Both the position numbers and the translations under genes were made by a program. A stretch of 48,820 nucleotides of DNA, from NCBI GenBank assembly GCA_031399165.1, contig JANNOO010000023.1, positions 1-48,820 of the forward strand, read 5' to 3'. Each line of letters begins with the position of its first letter. Positions within the stretch are counted from its first letter, which is position 1. Source of the stretch: JAKFWI01 sp031399165. GTDB taxonomy: Bacteria > Pseudomonadota > Alphaproteobacteria > Caulobacterales > Aquidulcibacteraceae. Below, piece by piece: positions 14,989-23,637 of the stretch. The notes beneath the pieces are model-generated. The model saw nothing but the letters and a program-made list of their open reading frames with translations, did not search any database and had not been told where the DNA came from.

Positions 14989-17390
14989 GGCTGGCGAAAG
15001 CAGCCCTGCCGCGGGAGTTCAAGGCCAAGGTTTCGGGGATGACCCGCATGCTGCGCCAGGCCGCAGCCATGCGCGGTGCGCTAAGCGCATACTACCAGAC
15101 CGATGACGCGGGAAGCCGGGCCATGCTGCCGGCGCTTTTCCGGCATGCAAACGTCAATTCCGGCTTGCAGAGCAGTAATCCCGCGCTGTGGCGAAAGCTG
15201 AACCGTCTTTACGTCAAACACGACGAAACCTTGCGCGCCAAGGAACGTCTCAGTCTCGATACAACGTTCTATTCGTATTATCTGCGCACAGCGCTCAAGA
15301 CGAGTCCGCATGCCTCATTCGGCCCCTTCATCGCCGGTTCGTGGCGGGCATCGGCGCTTCCGGCGACCGCGATAGCGCTTAAGGGCCGCCAGCTGGAGCG
15401 GCTCGTCAATATCCGCCACATCGTGATCGCCGATATTGTGCGCCCGCTTCTGCGCGATATCAGCAATCTTGAAGCGTTCCCCTTCACCCTGAATGAAACG
15501 CTGCGCATCGAGGGCGGCAAGATCACGCTGCGCCGTTTAATGGATCCCCCCGATCCCTCGGCTTTTGTCAGAAATCATCAGGCCGCCGTGGTCACGCTCG
15601 GCGCCAATCGGCCGCTGCAAGCGATTGTTGCGATGTATCAAAACGCGCCGGCACAAAGCCATTCGCTTCGTGAGATTGAGCAGGCGGTGCTGGATGCGTT
15701 GCCGGCGAACCTACACCGCGCTGTCCGCACCGCCGTGCAGGCGCTGATCGCCGCGAACGTTATTGAGCCGGATACCTTCTATGACGAGTTCGCCGAGCCG
15801 TTCGCGTGGGCCGATCAAACTCTGGCCAAAATGCCGGACCAACAAGCCGCGGATGTGCGCGCCCGGCTCGCGGAGGCGCGTGCGGCCCTGAGCCGTTACG
15901 CCACCGCCCCGGCCGCACAACGCCCGCCAGCGATGGACCGGCTGCGCGACCGGCTAAGCGAAGCAAAACGCGCATCCGGCGCGGACCTGCCCGCAGCGGT
16001 GTTTGACCGCATTCTGCATGAAGATTGCCGCCTAAGCGGCGCGGATGCGGCGCTCAGCGCTGCGACGCTGGGAGATGTTCAGCCAGATTTGCAATGCCTG
16101 GTCAGCGTGATGCCGATCCTCGAACGCGTTGCCCGGCTGCAATATTGGATCACCGATAAGTTCATCGGCGAGTTTGGTGAGCACGGCGTCTGCTACAAGC
16201 CTGAAGACTTCCTCACCACAATCGCACAGCGCATGGACAATCTGTTCGACGCCGCAGGCGATCAGTTAAGCGGGTATCAGGCGCTCTCCAACGAGATCGC
16301 AAAAACCGAAATCGCCGCCGCGCTGGACATTCTGTATGCGCGACTGATGGCGCATGTCGAACAAGCCGTCGCAACAGCCGCGCCGGTCGCGCGGCTTGAT
16401 CGCGCTTACCTGATCAGCCTCGCCGCGGCGGCGCCGTCGCCCGTGCGCAATTGTGCGATCTCCCAATGCATACTGGGTCAACTCCTGAACACGCGCCATC
16501 AAGGCGCGCGGTTCGTGATCAACCATATCTATTCCGGCAACGGAAAAATGATGTCGCGTTTTCTTGACCCAGCCGACCCCGATCTGCCGCACGTGCGTTC
16601 CTATCTGGAGGGCAATTGCCGGGACAATGCCCTCGCCGAAATTCCCGGGCTTTACGGCTTCAACGCGAACATCCACCCCCGTCTGTTCGACACTGAGATC
16701 CTTGTTCCGCCCTTCACGCCGCGACGCCGCGGCGTGCGGCAATACCGCCTGAATGACCTGACGCTGCGCGTGCATCAGCCAACCAGAAGGCTGCAACTCG
16801 TAGCGCCTGATGGACGCGGGCTTGAAGCGTTCTTTCTCGGCGCCATGGCGGCGCCAGTCCTTCCGCCGGTCATCCGGATGCTCGATGGCCTCTATGCCTA
16901 TGGCGGCCCGGCCTTCGATCTGCCGCTTATGCTAGCGCGCCGCAATGCCGCGCCGGATCGCCTGATTGATATTCCCCGCATCCAGCTCGGCGAATTGATC
17001 CTGAGCCGGCGAACAATCTTCGTTCCACGCGCCGCGCTGCCGCAAAGCGATCTGAGTGACGAAGCATTCTACTTCGCGATGCAGGCATGGCGCCGGCGCC
17101 TTGCCCTGCCGCGCAAACTCTTCGCGAAATTTCCGCCGTCCTGGTTCCAGCCCAATGTCGAAACAACGGCCGAGGAGCGCGCGCGGGGCAAATGGAAACC
17201 TCTGCCGATCGATTTCAGCGCGCCGTTGAGCGTCCGTCTGTTCCGCAAGGCGTTGTCGGGCAGTTCGGTCGGCGCCGTGTTTACCGAGGCTGCGCCAGAT
17301 TTTGAGGATCATCAACTCTGGATCGACGGCAAGCGCTATGCCTCGGAACTACAATTTGAAATCACCCGCCGCCCTTACGGCCGGGCGTAA
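14961..17390 (+). CDS. tRNA-Glu-dependent LanB dehydratase, glutamylation domain (main part)
   Basis: An 809-residue frame, the bulk of a split thiopeptide-type dehydratase of the TbtB/LazB kind. The family transfers glutamate from glutamyl-tRNA to Ser/Thr side chains of the precursor core; a separate enzyme (here 23624-24559) eliminates it to give dehydroalanine/dehydrobutyrine. Visible family blocks are SYYLRTALKTSPHASFGPFI near residue 95, NPxLWRKLNRLY upstream of it, and FVINHIYSGNGKMMSRFLD and GLYGFNANIHPRLFDTEI near 520-580. The TTG at 14961 is not a true start: the frame is entered by frameshift at about 14940 from 14653. No SpaB_C elimination domain is fused at the C-terminus, typical of thiopeptide clusters. 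It is followed after 3 nt by the next gene. Confidence 0.88.
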   Translation: MRAPDADTLRLAKAALPREFKAKVSGMTRMLRQAAAMRGALSAYYQTDDAGSRAMLPALFRHANVNSGLQSSNPALWRKLNRLYVKHDETLRAKERLSLDTTFYSYYLRTALKTSPHASFGPFIAGSWRASALPATAIALKGRQLERLVNIRHIVIADIVRPLLRDISNLEAFPFTLNETLRIEGGKITLRRLMDPPDPSAFVRNHQAAVVTLGANRPLQAIVAMYQNAPAQSHSLREIEQAVLDALPANLHRAVRTAVQALIAANVIEPDTFYDEFAEPFAWADQTLAKMPDQQAADVRARLAEARAALSRYATAPAAQRPPAMDRLRDRLSEAKRASGADLPAAVFDRILHEDCRLSGADAALSAATLGDVQPDLQCLVSVMPILERVARLQYWITDKFIGEFGEHGVCYKPEDFLTTIAQRMDNLFDAAGDQLSGYQALSNEIAKTEIAAALDILYARLMAHVEQAVATAAPVARLDRAYLISLAAAAPSPVRNCAISQCILGQLLNTRHQGARFVINHIYSGNGKMMSRFLDPADPDLPHVRSYLEGNCRDNALAEIPGLYGFNANIHPRLFDTEILVPPFTPRRRGVRQYRLNDLTLRVHQPTRRLQLVAPDGRGLEAFFLGAMAAPVLPPVIRMLDGLYAYGGPAFDLPLMLARRNAAPDRLIDIPRIQLGELILSRRTIFVPRAALPQSDLSDEAFYFAMQAWRRRLALPRKLFAKFPPSWFQPNVETTAEERARGKWKPLPIDFSAPLSVRLFRKALSGSSVGAVFTEAAPDFEDHQLWIDGKRYASELQFEITRRPYGRA

Positions 17391-17393
17391 CCC

Positions 17394-18431
17394 ATGTGGT
17401 CCGCGCTCCGCACGACCTATTTCGAGCCCGGCCTCACCGGGCTGATCGCACAATGCATGCGTCCGCTCACGGCAAGCGTGCGCGCGCGCTTCGCGCCCGA
17501 AGCCACGCTGCTCTGGTCGCACTGGAAGCGCGGACTACACGTCAACCTTGCGTGCAGGATCGATCCCGGCGCGCAGGGCTTGTTTGAACAGTTCTGCGTT
17601 TCGTGGATTTCAGATTGGCTCAAGCGCCATCCCTCCACATTCGTGCTCGATCACGACGGGTATATCGAGTCCAGCCGCCATCTCGGCCGTCTCGAAGGCG
17701 ATCCAGGACCGTTCGGGCCGCTGCGGCCAAACAATCAGGTCGAGGTCTGGACCTATCTGACACGCGATGTCTCCGGCTCGCGCGCACTTGGCCTTCTGTG
17801 GGAGCGCTTTCTCGACAGCAGCCTTGAAGTGATCTTCGAACTCGCCGCATTGCGGCGGGCAAACACCGAGGCGTTCTACAGCGGCCTAACGGAGATATTC
17901 GCCGCCATCGGCGCTTTTGGCGGATCGCATGGCCTTGCGCATGGACATTTGTCGTTCCGCGCTCATGCTGAAGGTCTTCTCACCACCTCGCCCGAAGTGC
18001 GTTCGGTGTTCGAGCGGGCAGACCGCGCGCTAGGCCCTTTAGTGACACGTGCGCTGCACGAAGCGCTCGCGCCGGACTATGCGCCGCCATTTTGGCTCGC
18101 GCACTGGCGCGCGGCGCTTGAACGGCTACACGACGACATCGGCCGTGTTGTCGAGGTCGAGGGTACTGTCGAGCGCGAAGAGGCAGGAAGCCCCCCCACA
18201 TTGGCGGGCAGCGCATTCGGGCGGGCCATGCACAGCCCGGCCGCGCGCGCCATCTTCGGCAGTGTTGAGCACCGGCAATATCGCACGCTGATCAATTTCT
18301 TCTACCGCATCCTGCCAACAATCGGCCTGTCGCCGCTTGAGCGGGCGCGGTTCGCCTATGTGTTCGCAGCGCGCTGCCAGGGCGTCCTGAAGGTCGATTG
18401 GGAAGACGTTTTCTACCAAGGCGAGGAATAG
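17394..18431 (+). CDS. SpaB_C-like protein, candidate pyridine (six-membered ring) synthase
   Basis: A 345-residue protein related to the thiopeptide-type bacteriocin (SpaB_C) family. It starts MWSALRTTYFEPGLTGLIA, has the strand pair WKRGLHVNLACRID where the elimination enzymes have a GPHIRLRL-like strand, and ends with a helical block LSPLERARFAYVFAARCQG. It lacks the FIRYWEGGPH signature of the second SpaB_C protein at 23624-24559. In characterised clusters one homologue eliminates glutamate and the other (TclM, TbtD, LazC) catalyses the [4+2] ring closure that makes the pyridine and releases the leader. By exclusion this is the ring synthase; role moderately supported, family assignment stronger. 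Confidence 0.65.
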   Translation: MWSALRTTYFEPGLTGLIAQCMRPLTASVRARFAPEATLLWSHWKRGLHVNLACRIDPGAQGLFEQFCVSWISDWLKRHPSTFVLDHDGYIESSRHLGRLEGDPGPFGPLRPNNQVEVWTYLTRDVSGSRALGLLWERFLDSSLEVIFELAALRRANTEAFYSGLTEIFAAIGAFGGSHGLAHGHLSFRAHAEGLLTTSPEVRSVFERADRALGPLVTRALHEALAPDYAPPFWLAHWRAALERLHDDIGRVVEVEGTVEREEAGSPPTLAGSAFGRAMHSPAARAIFGSVEHRQYRTLINFFYRILPTIGLSPLERARFAYVFAARCQGVLKVDWEDVFYQGEE

Positions 18432-18434
18432 ATC

Positions 18435-19367
18435 ATGGGGCAGACGCCAGAGGCCACCGCCGCGCTCAAAAGCTACGTCTACTTCGCCGAGGCGCAGGAC
18501 GGCGTCTATTTCGGCGGCGGGACCGAGCATTTCCTGATCAAGGGCGCAGGCATCTATCCGCTCGTGTCGCGGCTTGTGGCGATGCTCGACGGCAGCCGCT
18601 CTATCGACGCGATACGCAACGCGCTTCCGCTGAAAGCGCGTTCTTTCTTCGGCGTTCTGGTCAGCGAATTGCGCGACCGGCAGATGCTTCGTGAGTGCCT
18701 GCCATCAAACGATAACATCAGTGACGACGAATGGCGGCTTTACCGCGACACACTGCTCTTTCTCCGTGACCGCACGGCCGACTTTGCAAGCCTGTTCCGC
18801 GCATGGCGCGCGCGGAACAATATCGTCATTGGCGGCGGCATATGCGCCAAAGCGCTGCTGCGGGGTTTGGCGCGAACGGGCGCCGGGCAAATCCAGGTCC
18901 TGCACGAACCATGCAGCACTGAAGGCCCACAAATAGCAGAACTGGTGCGCGTGCTGGCGGAGCACAGCGCGCGCGATGCGTCATTCCGCTATGCGGTTAT
19001 TGAAAATGCGGCGCTGGAAAGCGCGTTGCCCGCGGATGGCCGCCTGATTTACGCGTCCGATCAGCTGCGGATCGGCGCGCATGCTGGTATCCACTTTGCC
19101 GGCGGTTTCTTGAGGGATCAAGCGATCGTCGCCGGCGGCGCGGGCGCAAATTGCAACGCGATCCTGACCGACCTTGGTTCCCGGCTCGTTGAGGGCGAAG
19201 CCGGCGCTTATAGCGCCGTTACGGCGCCTTCGATTATCGGCAATCTGCTCGCTTACGAAATATTGCGCTCAGATCTGGCGGCGTTCACGAACAACCCGCA
19301 AGCCGCTTCCGCGAATGCGGAGCACTTCCTCCACCTTTCGCCCGGCGGCGAAGTGACGACGCGCTGA
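18435..19367 (+). CDS. RRE/E1-like cyclodehydratase partner (ocin-ThiF type)
   Basis: A 310-residue protein. Residues 1-90 (YVYFAEAQDGVYFGGGTEHFLIKG, IYPLVSRLVAMLDGSRSIDAI) have the look of a RiPP recognition element, the winged-helix domain that binds leader peptides. The rest resembles the E1/ThiF-like fold: NNIVIGGGICAKALLRGL is a nucleotide-fold glycine loop, and GAHAGIHFAGGFLRDQ and IIGNLLAYEILR follow. Such 'F' or 'C' proteins deliver the precursor to the YcaO enzyme for Cys/Ser/Thr cyclodehydration. The leader block SLDLTDIDLAEL of the precursor is the likely ligand. It lacks clear zinc-binding CxxC pairs, which are instead found at the N-terminus of the YcaO protein. Confidence 0.7.
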   Translation: MGQTPEATAALKSYVYFAEAQDGVYFGGGTEHFLIKGAGIYPLVSRLVAMLDGSRSIDAIRNALPLKARSFFGVLVSELRDRQMLRECLPSNDNISDDEWRLYRDTLLFLRDRTADFASLFRAWRARNNIVIGGGICAKALLRGLARTGAGQIQVLHEPCSTEGPQIAELVRVLAEHSARDASFRYAVIENAALESALPADGRLIYASDQLRIGAHAGIHFAGGFLRDQAIVAGGAGANCNAILTDLGSRLVEGEAGAYSAVTAPSIIGNLLAYEILRSDLAAFTNNPQAASANAEHFLHLSPGGEVTTR

Positions 19368-20171
19368 TTGCCACAAGCGCGGGGTAAATCTGGCGATCAG
19401 CTAGAATCCGGCTTTGATTTATTCGATCCATTGATCGGCGTGTTTGCGCGTTTGCCCGCCCTCGCCGGTCATCGCCTGCCGTTGCCGCATGCGCGGATTC
19501 TCATGCGGATGCCCGATGGCGCCGCTATCGAGGAAATCGCCTGGGGCGTGAAGCAAACGCAGGCTGAGAGCGATGTCGTGTTGAAAGCGGCTGCACGTTA
19601 CGCCGCGCCCTCATCCCGCCAGCTTGTCGCCGCATCATCTAGCGAAGCGTGGATGCAAATCGCGCTAGCGGCGGCGATCGTGGACTCAACCCTATTCGCA
19701 GCCGCGCAAACAAGGACGGTCACGCTCGAAAGCCTTGACGACGCGGAGGTCCACTTTCTGGCGCGGATAGCACGGCTTTATTCCTCGGAGCGTCCCGCGA
19801 TCACGCTCACCAGCGTTGCTGGTTTACCCGCGTTCGTAGCCGAGGCGCACACCGGGCCGTTCAGGGCGCGCGCCATATCAGCGTCTGGCGTCGAAGCGAT
19901 CTGCAACGCGCTCGGCCAGGCGTGCAGCCAGATGCAGCTTGCCGAAACGGGCCGTGAACCAGAACCGCTGATTGTGGCGGTCAGGACGCCGCTTGATCCT
20001 CCACTGGGAGGCGTCACGCGCGCGCAATCGGCTTCAAGCGCCGGCTGCATTGATCTGTTGGCGCGCGCGGGCTTGTCCGCAAGGCGCATCATGCAAGCCA
20101 ATGCGGCTTTCGTTGCAGCGGGCATCCATGTCGGCGCCATCGAACTCACGCCCATCGGCGCTTCGCCATGA
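19368..20171 (+). CDS. Unassigned RiPP-cluster protein, possibly YcaO- or E1-related
   Basis: A 267-residue protein I cannot firmly assign. It begins with TTG directly after the upstream TGA; GTG codons further on (near 19440) are alternatives. N-terminal helices with LPLPHARILMRMPDG are followed by alternating strands and helices. ASGVEAICNALGQACSQMQL resembles the helix of YcaO and related azoline-forming proteins (consensus A...AL.E..QM.L), and LLARAGLSARRIMQANAAF resembles the YcaO stretch before its C-terminal strand. No catalytic ATP-binding Glu motifs are seen. It may be a degenerate YcaO-like or scaffold subunit of the cyclodehydratase. It overlaps the YcaO gene by ATGA, so it is made in step with it. 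Confidence 0.6.
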   Translation: MPQARGKSGDQLESGFDLFDPLIGVFARLPALAGHRLPLPHARILMRMPDGAAIEEIAWGVKQTQAESDVVLKAAARYAAPSSRQLVAASSSEAWMQIALAAAIVDSTLFAAAQTRTVTLESLDDAEVHFLARIARLYSSERPAITLTSVAGLPAFVAEAHTGPFRARAISASGVEAICNALGQACSQMQLAETGREPEPLIVAVRTPLDPPLGGVTRAQSASSAGCIDLLARAGLSARRIMQANAAFVAAGIHVGAIELTPIGASP

Positions 20172-22069
20172 GCCGCTTTTCGCTGGTGGGAGAACAAACC
20201 TCGATCGGCGAGGGGATCGCGGCCTTTGTCGAAGAGCAACACTTTCATCGTGACGATAGCGCGCCTGATGTCGTTATCGCCGTGTTCAAGGCGCATGATC
20301 ACGAACAGCAAGGCCAAGCGTGGCGCGCCGCTTGCAGGCGCGGCGCGGCCTTCTTGCCCGTGCTTGTCAGCCCTACGGAGATCACGATCGGCCCGGCGAC
20401 ACAGCCGCGCGGGCGGGCTTGCATAGGCTGCTTTCAACTATGGACGAACTCTCGCTGGACTGGCGCGGAGCGCGATGCGCAAGCGGCAATCGCGACGGCG
20501 GACTTTGCCTGGCCGGCCTCCATAACATCCCTCGTCGCACCAATCGTTATGGACGCGATCGCGCAAATGTCCGCGCCGCCCGGTCCAGCGCGGCCCATGT
20601 GGGCGCTGAACCTGGCCTCCGGCGCGATGTCACGCCACCTGATCGTCAGCCATCCCCAATGCGCGCTGTGCGCACCGAACAGGCATGACAGCGCGGACGC
20701 CGTGCCCATCACGTTCGCGCCCCGCCCAAAGCCTAGCGTCGGCGGCTATCGCCTCGCGAAGGCGTCAGCGCTCGCGCTGAAATGCATCGTGGATCCGCGC
20801 GCCGGCCTCGTGAGATCGCTGACCCGCTATGATCTTTCCTACGTTCTGAACATGACGTTCGCCGCTTTTCCGGTCGAAGCCGATCCGCCAGCAGCCGAAA
20901 TCGGCGTCGGCCGCACGAGCAGCGAGCCTGATTCGGATTGCGTCGCGATCCTTGAAGCGCTCGAGCGATTTTCAGGCTTTCGGCCCCGGGAGAAACAATG
21001 CGCAGTGCGCGGCGCATACCGTGATCTTGCCGGCAACGCCATCGATCCGCGCTGCTTTATCTTGCATGGCGCCGCACAGCAAAATGAGCCGGGCTTCAAG
21101 CTCACGCCCTATAGCGACGATCTTCAACTTAATTGGTCATGGGCTTATTCGTTCCGTCGCCGGGCGCCGGTTCTTGTGCCTGAGCAACTGGCTTATTACC
21201 GGCTGCCGCGCGATCCGCCGGTCAATCGTTTCGTGTTCGAATCCTCGAACGGATGCGCCATAGGCTCCTGCCGCGAGGAAGCTATTTTCCACGGCCTGCT
21301 CGAACTCATCGAGCGTGATGCCTTTCTGACAACATGGCACGGGCGCATTACACCAACAGAACTTGACCTGTCGGACGCAGCCGATCCCGACATTCGCGCG
21401 CTTCTGGCGCGAACAGAAGCGTTTGGCGTCAAGGTGCATGTGTTCGCGCTGAATGCGGGCCTTCCCGTCGCGCAGATATGGGCGCTGGTGGCAGACGATC
21501 GGCCGGACGCCGTGCGCTCCTATTCCGCCGCCGCGGCCCACCCCAATCCGGAAAAGGCCGTCCTAAGCGCACTCATCGAAGTGACCACGTCTCTTATCGC
21601 ATCACCGCCGGACCGCGTGCGCGCCCTGCGTGAGCGTGCGAGCGCCATGCTCGCGGACAGCGCGCTCGTGCAGGAACAGAACGATCACATCTTTCTGCAC
21701 GCCCATCCCCACGCATATGAGCGCCTGTCGTTTCTGTTCGACGGGCCGAAGGCAACAATCCGGGAGTTCTTTTCTCGCCAGTGCATGATGACGCCTACAG
21801 GTGATCTGACCAGCGACCTCATACGTCTCGCCGAAGAAACTATGACGATCGCCGCCGATGTGCTCGTCGTCGATCAGGATTTCGCGCTTTTGCGGGACCT
21901 CGGCGTTCATTGCGTGAAGGTGCTCGCGCCAGGCCTGCACCCTGTCACGTTCGGCCATCAATACCGGCGTATATCGCAGGATCGCGTAAGGAGGGCATGG
22001 GCGCTGCACCCAGGAACGGCGAGCCGCAGCGTCGCGGACATCAACGTTTTCCCACACAATTTTCCCTGA
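20168..22069 (+). CDS. YcaO cyclodehydratase with N-terminal zinc E1-like domain
   Basis: A 633-residue enzyme that uses ATP to turn Cys/Ser/Thr of the core into azolines. Residues 1-190 look like the C-terminal part of an E1-like protein, with two CxxC pairs, ACIGC (85/88) and QCALC (165/168), fit for one structural zinc. The YcaO domain follows. SEPDSDCVAILEALERFSG carries the ATP/Mg Glu residues, SSNGCAIGSCREEAIFHGLL and ELIERDAFL the next, and EKAVLSALIEVTT the last helix. It ends PHNFP, a Pro-terminated tail as in azoline-forming YcaOs, where it reaches the active site. It starts on ATG 20168 inside the previous stop. It should pair with the RRE protein at 18435-19367. Confidence 0.92.
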   Translation: MSRFSLVGEQTSIGEGIAAFVEEQHFHRDDSAPDVVIAVFKAHDHEQQGQAWRAACRRGAAFLPVLVSPTEITIGPATQPRGRACIGCFQLWTNSRWTGAERDAQAAIATADFAWPASITSLVAPIVMDAIAQMSAPPGPARPMWALNLASGAMSRHLIVSHPQCALCAPNRHDSADAVPITFAPRPKPSVGGYRLAKASALALKCIVDPRAGLVRSLTRYDLSYVLNMTFAAFPVEADPPAAEIGVGRTSSEPDSDCVAILEALERFSGFRPREKQCAVRGAYRDLAGNAIDPRCFILHGAAQQNEPGFKLTPYSDDLQLNWSWAYSFRRRAPVLVPEQLAYYRLPRDPPVNRFVFESSNGCAIGSCREEAIFHGLLELIERDAFLTTWHGRITPTELDLSDAADPDIRALLARTEAFGVKVHVFALNAGLPVAQIWALVADDRPDAVRSYSAAAAHPNPEKAVLSALIEVTTSLIASPPDRVRALRERASAMLADSALVQEQNDHIFLHAHPHAYERLSFLFDGPKATIREFFSRQCMMTPTGDLTSDLIRLAEETMTIAADVLVVDQDFALLRDLGVHCVKVLAPGLHPVTFGHQYRRISQDRVRRAWALHPGTASRSVADINVFPHNFP

Positions 22070-22077
22070 GCGCGAAA

Positions 22078-23637
22078 ATGGCAGACGACGGCCTCCGCTT
22101 TGTCCGCGATTTCATCCTGCAGAACACCTATTTCAAATCCGGCTTGCTCGGCGATTCGTATAAAGAAGATGCGCCAAACCCGCCCGCGCCGGGCATAAAT
22201 CCGTTCGCGATCTACGATGACCACGCGCCGGAGAAACGCCCGCGCGCGTCGCGGCGCGCGCCACTTTGTCAATTGCCCACCGACACGCCTTCAGTACTCG
22301 GCTCGGTCGCAGATTTGTGCGCAGCGCGGCCGCTCATCGGCGCCCTCGATCCCCTGACGCGCCTCGCTACTATATTGCGATTTGCCGCTGCGCCGCTCCG
22401 CTGGGAGCCGCTTAACAATTGCTCTACGCATCGCGCGATCCCCTCGCCGCGCTATCTCTTTACATGCGACACTTACATTTTGCTTCGCACCGGCGCGGGC
22501 GCCAGCGCGTACCTGCACCATCCGGACGAACAGGCGCTGGAGCTGATCGGCGCGAGCGATGATGCTGACGATATTCTGGGCGCAAGCCCAATGGGGTTTT
22601 GTGTCGTCGGCGATGTGAGCCGATGCGCCAGGCCCTACGGTAACTTTGCGCTATCTCTGGTCGCCCCGGAAGCCGGACTGCAATCGGCGCAACTGGGCGT
22701 TATGTGCGCCGCCATGGGTTGGCGGGCCAGCACTATTACTGCTTTTTCGGAGCCGCCAGTCCGCCGCGCCTTGCACCTCACACAATGGAGCCGTGCGCCG
22801 CTCGCGCTTATGCCCGTCGACCTTAACAATTGCGGCGCGCCGGCGCTGCCACGCTCCATCAGCCGCATAACCGGCGAACGCGTGGACGATCCGCGGGAGC
22901 TTGATGATATCTCGCCACTCCGGAACTTCATGGGGCGATCGGCACTCTCCGATCCGGCTCAGGCGGCAGCGCTAAAGGGCAGGCTTGCAGCTTACGCTGG
23001 CCCAATAAGCTCCGCCGCCGCACCTGAAGCGGATGGTGCGTCAATAGAGCATCCCGATCTGGCTGACGCCATCCGGCAGCGTAGTTCCGGACTGCTCGTC
23101 GGCGGCCTGGCGCCGATCGGCAAGCCCATAACCCTATCCACATTTCAGGCGCTGGCGCAGGATTGCCGCGCACTTGCCAGCCTCGAAAACAACAACGAAC
23201 TGCGCGCTGTTCAACTTGCCTTCACCGCCACGACGTTGAGCGGCGAGGACGGCGGCTGCGCCGGTCAATTCCGCCTTGATCTGCTGAATGGCGAAGCCGC
23301 ACGCATCACACAGCACGACCATGCCCCCCGGCTTCGTCAGTCGTTCAGTATGGTGGCGAACCTGAAGGAAATGGGCGCCGTCATCACGATCTCGACGGAT
23401 CAGGCGGCCGCCCTAAACGAATTCGGCGCTCGCGCCTTTTTCCTCGTGCAGCAGGCAACGGGCATGTGGCTTCAGTTTCTCTCACTGGCGTGTGCGCGGC
23501 GCGGCTTGTTCCTGCGGCCTGTGCGATCCTACAGCGAGCGCGGGATCGAACCGCTGCTGCCGCTTGAGCAGCAGATCGTTTTTCAATGCCTGATCGGCCG
23601 GTCGCGCAGGGCGAATATCCTTTATGACATCGGATAA
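22078..23637 (+). CDS. SagB-type azoline dehydrogenase (nitroreductase fold)
   Basis: A 519-residue FMN-dependent oxidase that aromatises thiazolines/oxazolines to thiazoles/oxazoles. Two nitroreductase-like halves are visible: residues 120-260 with SPRYLFTCDTYILLRTGAG and APEAGLQSAQLGVMCAAMGW, and residues 330-519 with FSMVANLKEMGAVITIS, GARAFFLVQQATGMWLQFLS and ACARRGLFLRPVRSYSE. The last is the classical FMN/substrate region. The start MADDGLRFVRD is at 22078, 8 nt after the YcaO stop; longer frames to 21910 lie inside YcaO. The family's catalytic Lys/Tyr pair was not located with confidence. It ends in a 14-nt overlap with the elimination gene. Confidence 0.88.
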   Translation: MADDGLRFVRDFILQNTYFKSGLLGDSYKEDAPNPPAPGINPFAIYDDHAPEKRPRASRRAPLCQLPTDTPSVLGSVADLCAARPLIGALDPLTRLATILRFAAAPLRWEPLNNCSTHRAIPSPRYLFTCDTYILLRTGAGASAYLHHPDEQALELIGASDDADDILGASPMGFCVVGDVSRCARPYGNFALSLVAPEAGLQSAQLGVMCAAMGWRASTITAFSEPPVRRALHLTQWSRAPLALMPVDLNNCGAPALPRSISRITGERVDDPRELDDISPLRNFMGRSALSDPAQAAALKGRLAAYAGPISSAAAPEADGASIEHPDLADAIRQRSSGLLVGGLAPIGKPITLSTFQALAQDCRALASLENNNELRAVQLAFTATTLSGEDGGCAGQFRLDLLNGEAARITQHDHAPRLRQSFSMVANLKEMGAVITISTDQAAALNEFGARAFFLVQQATGMWLQFLSLACARRGLFLRPVRSYSERGIEPLLPLEQQIVFQCLIGRSRRANILYDIG

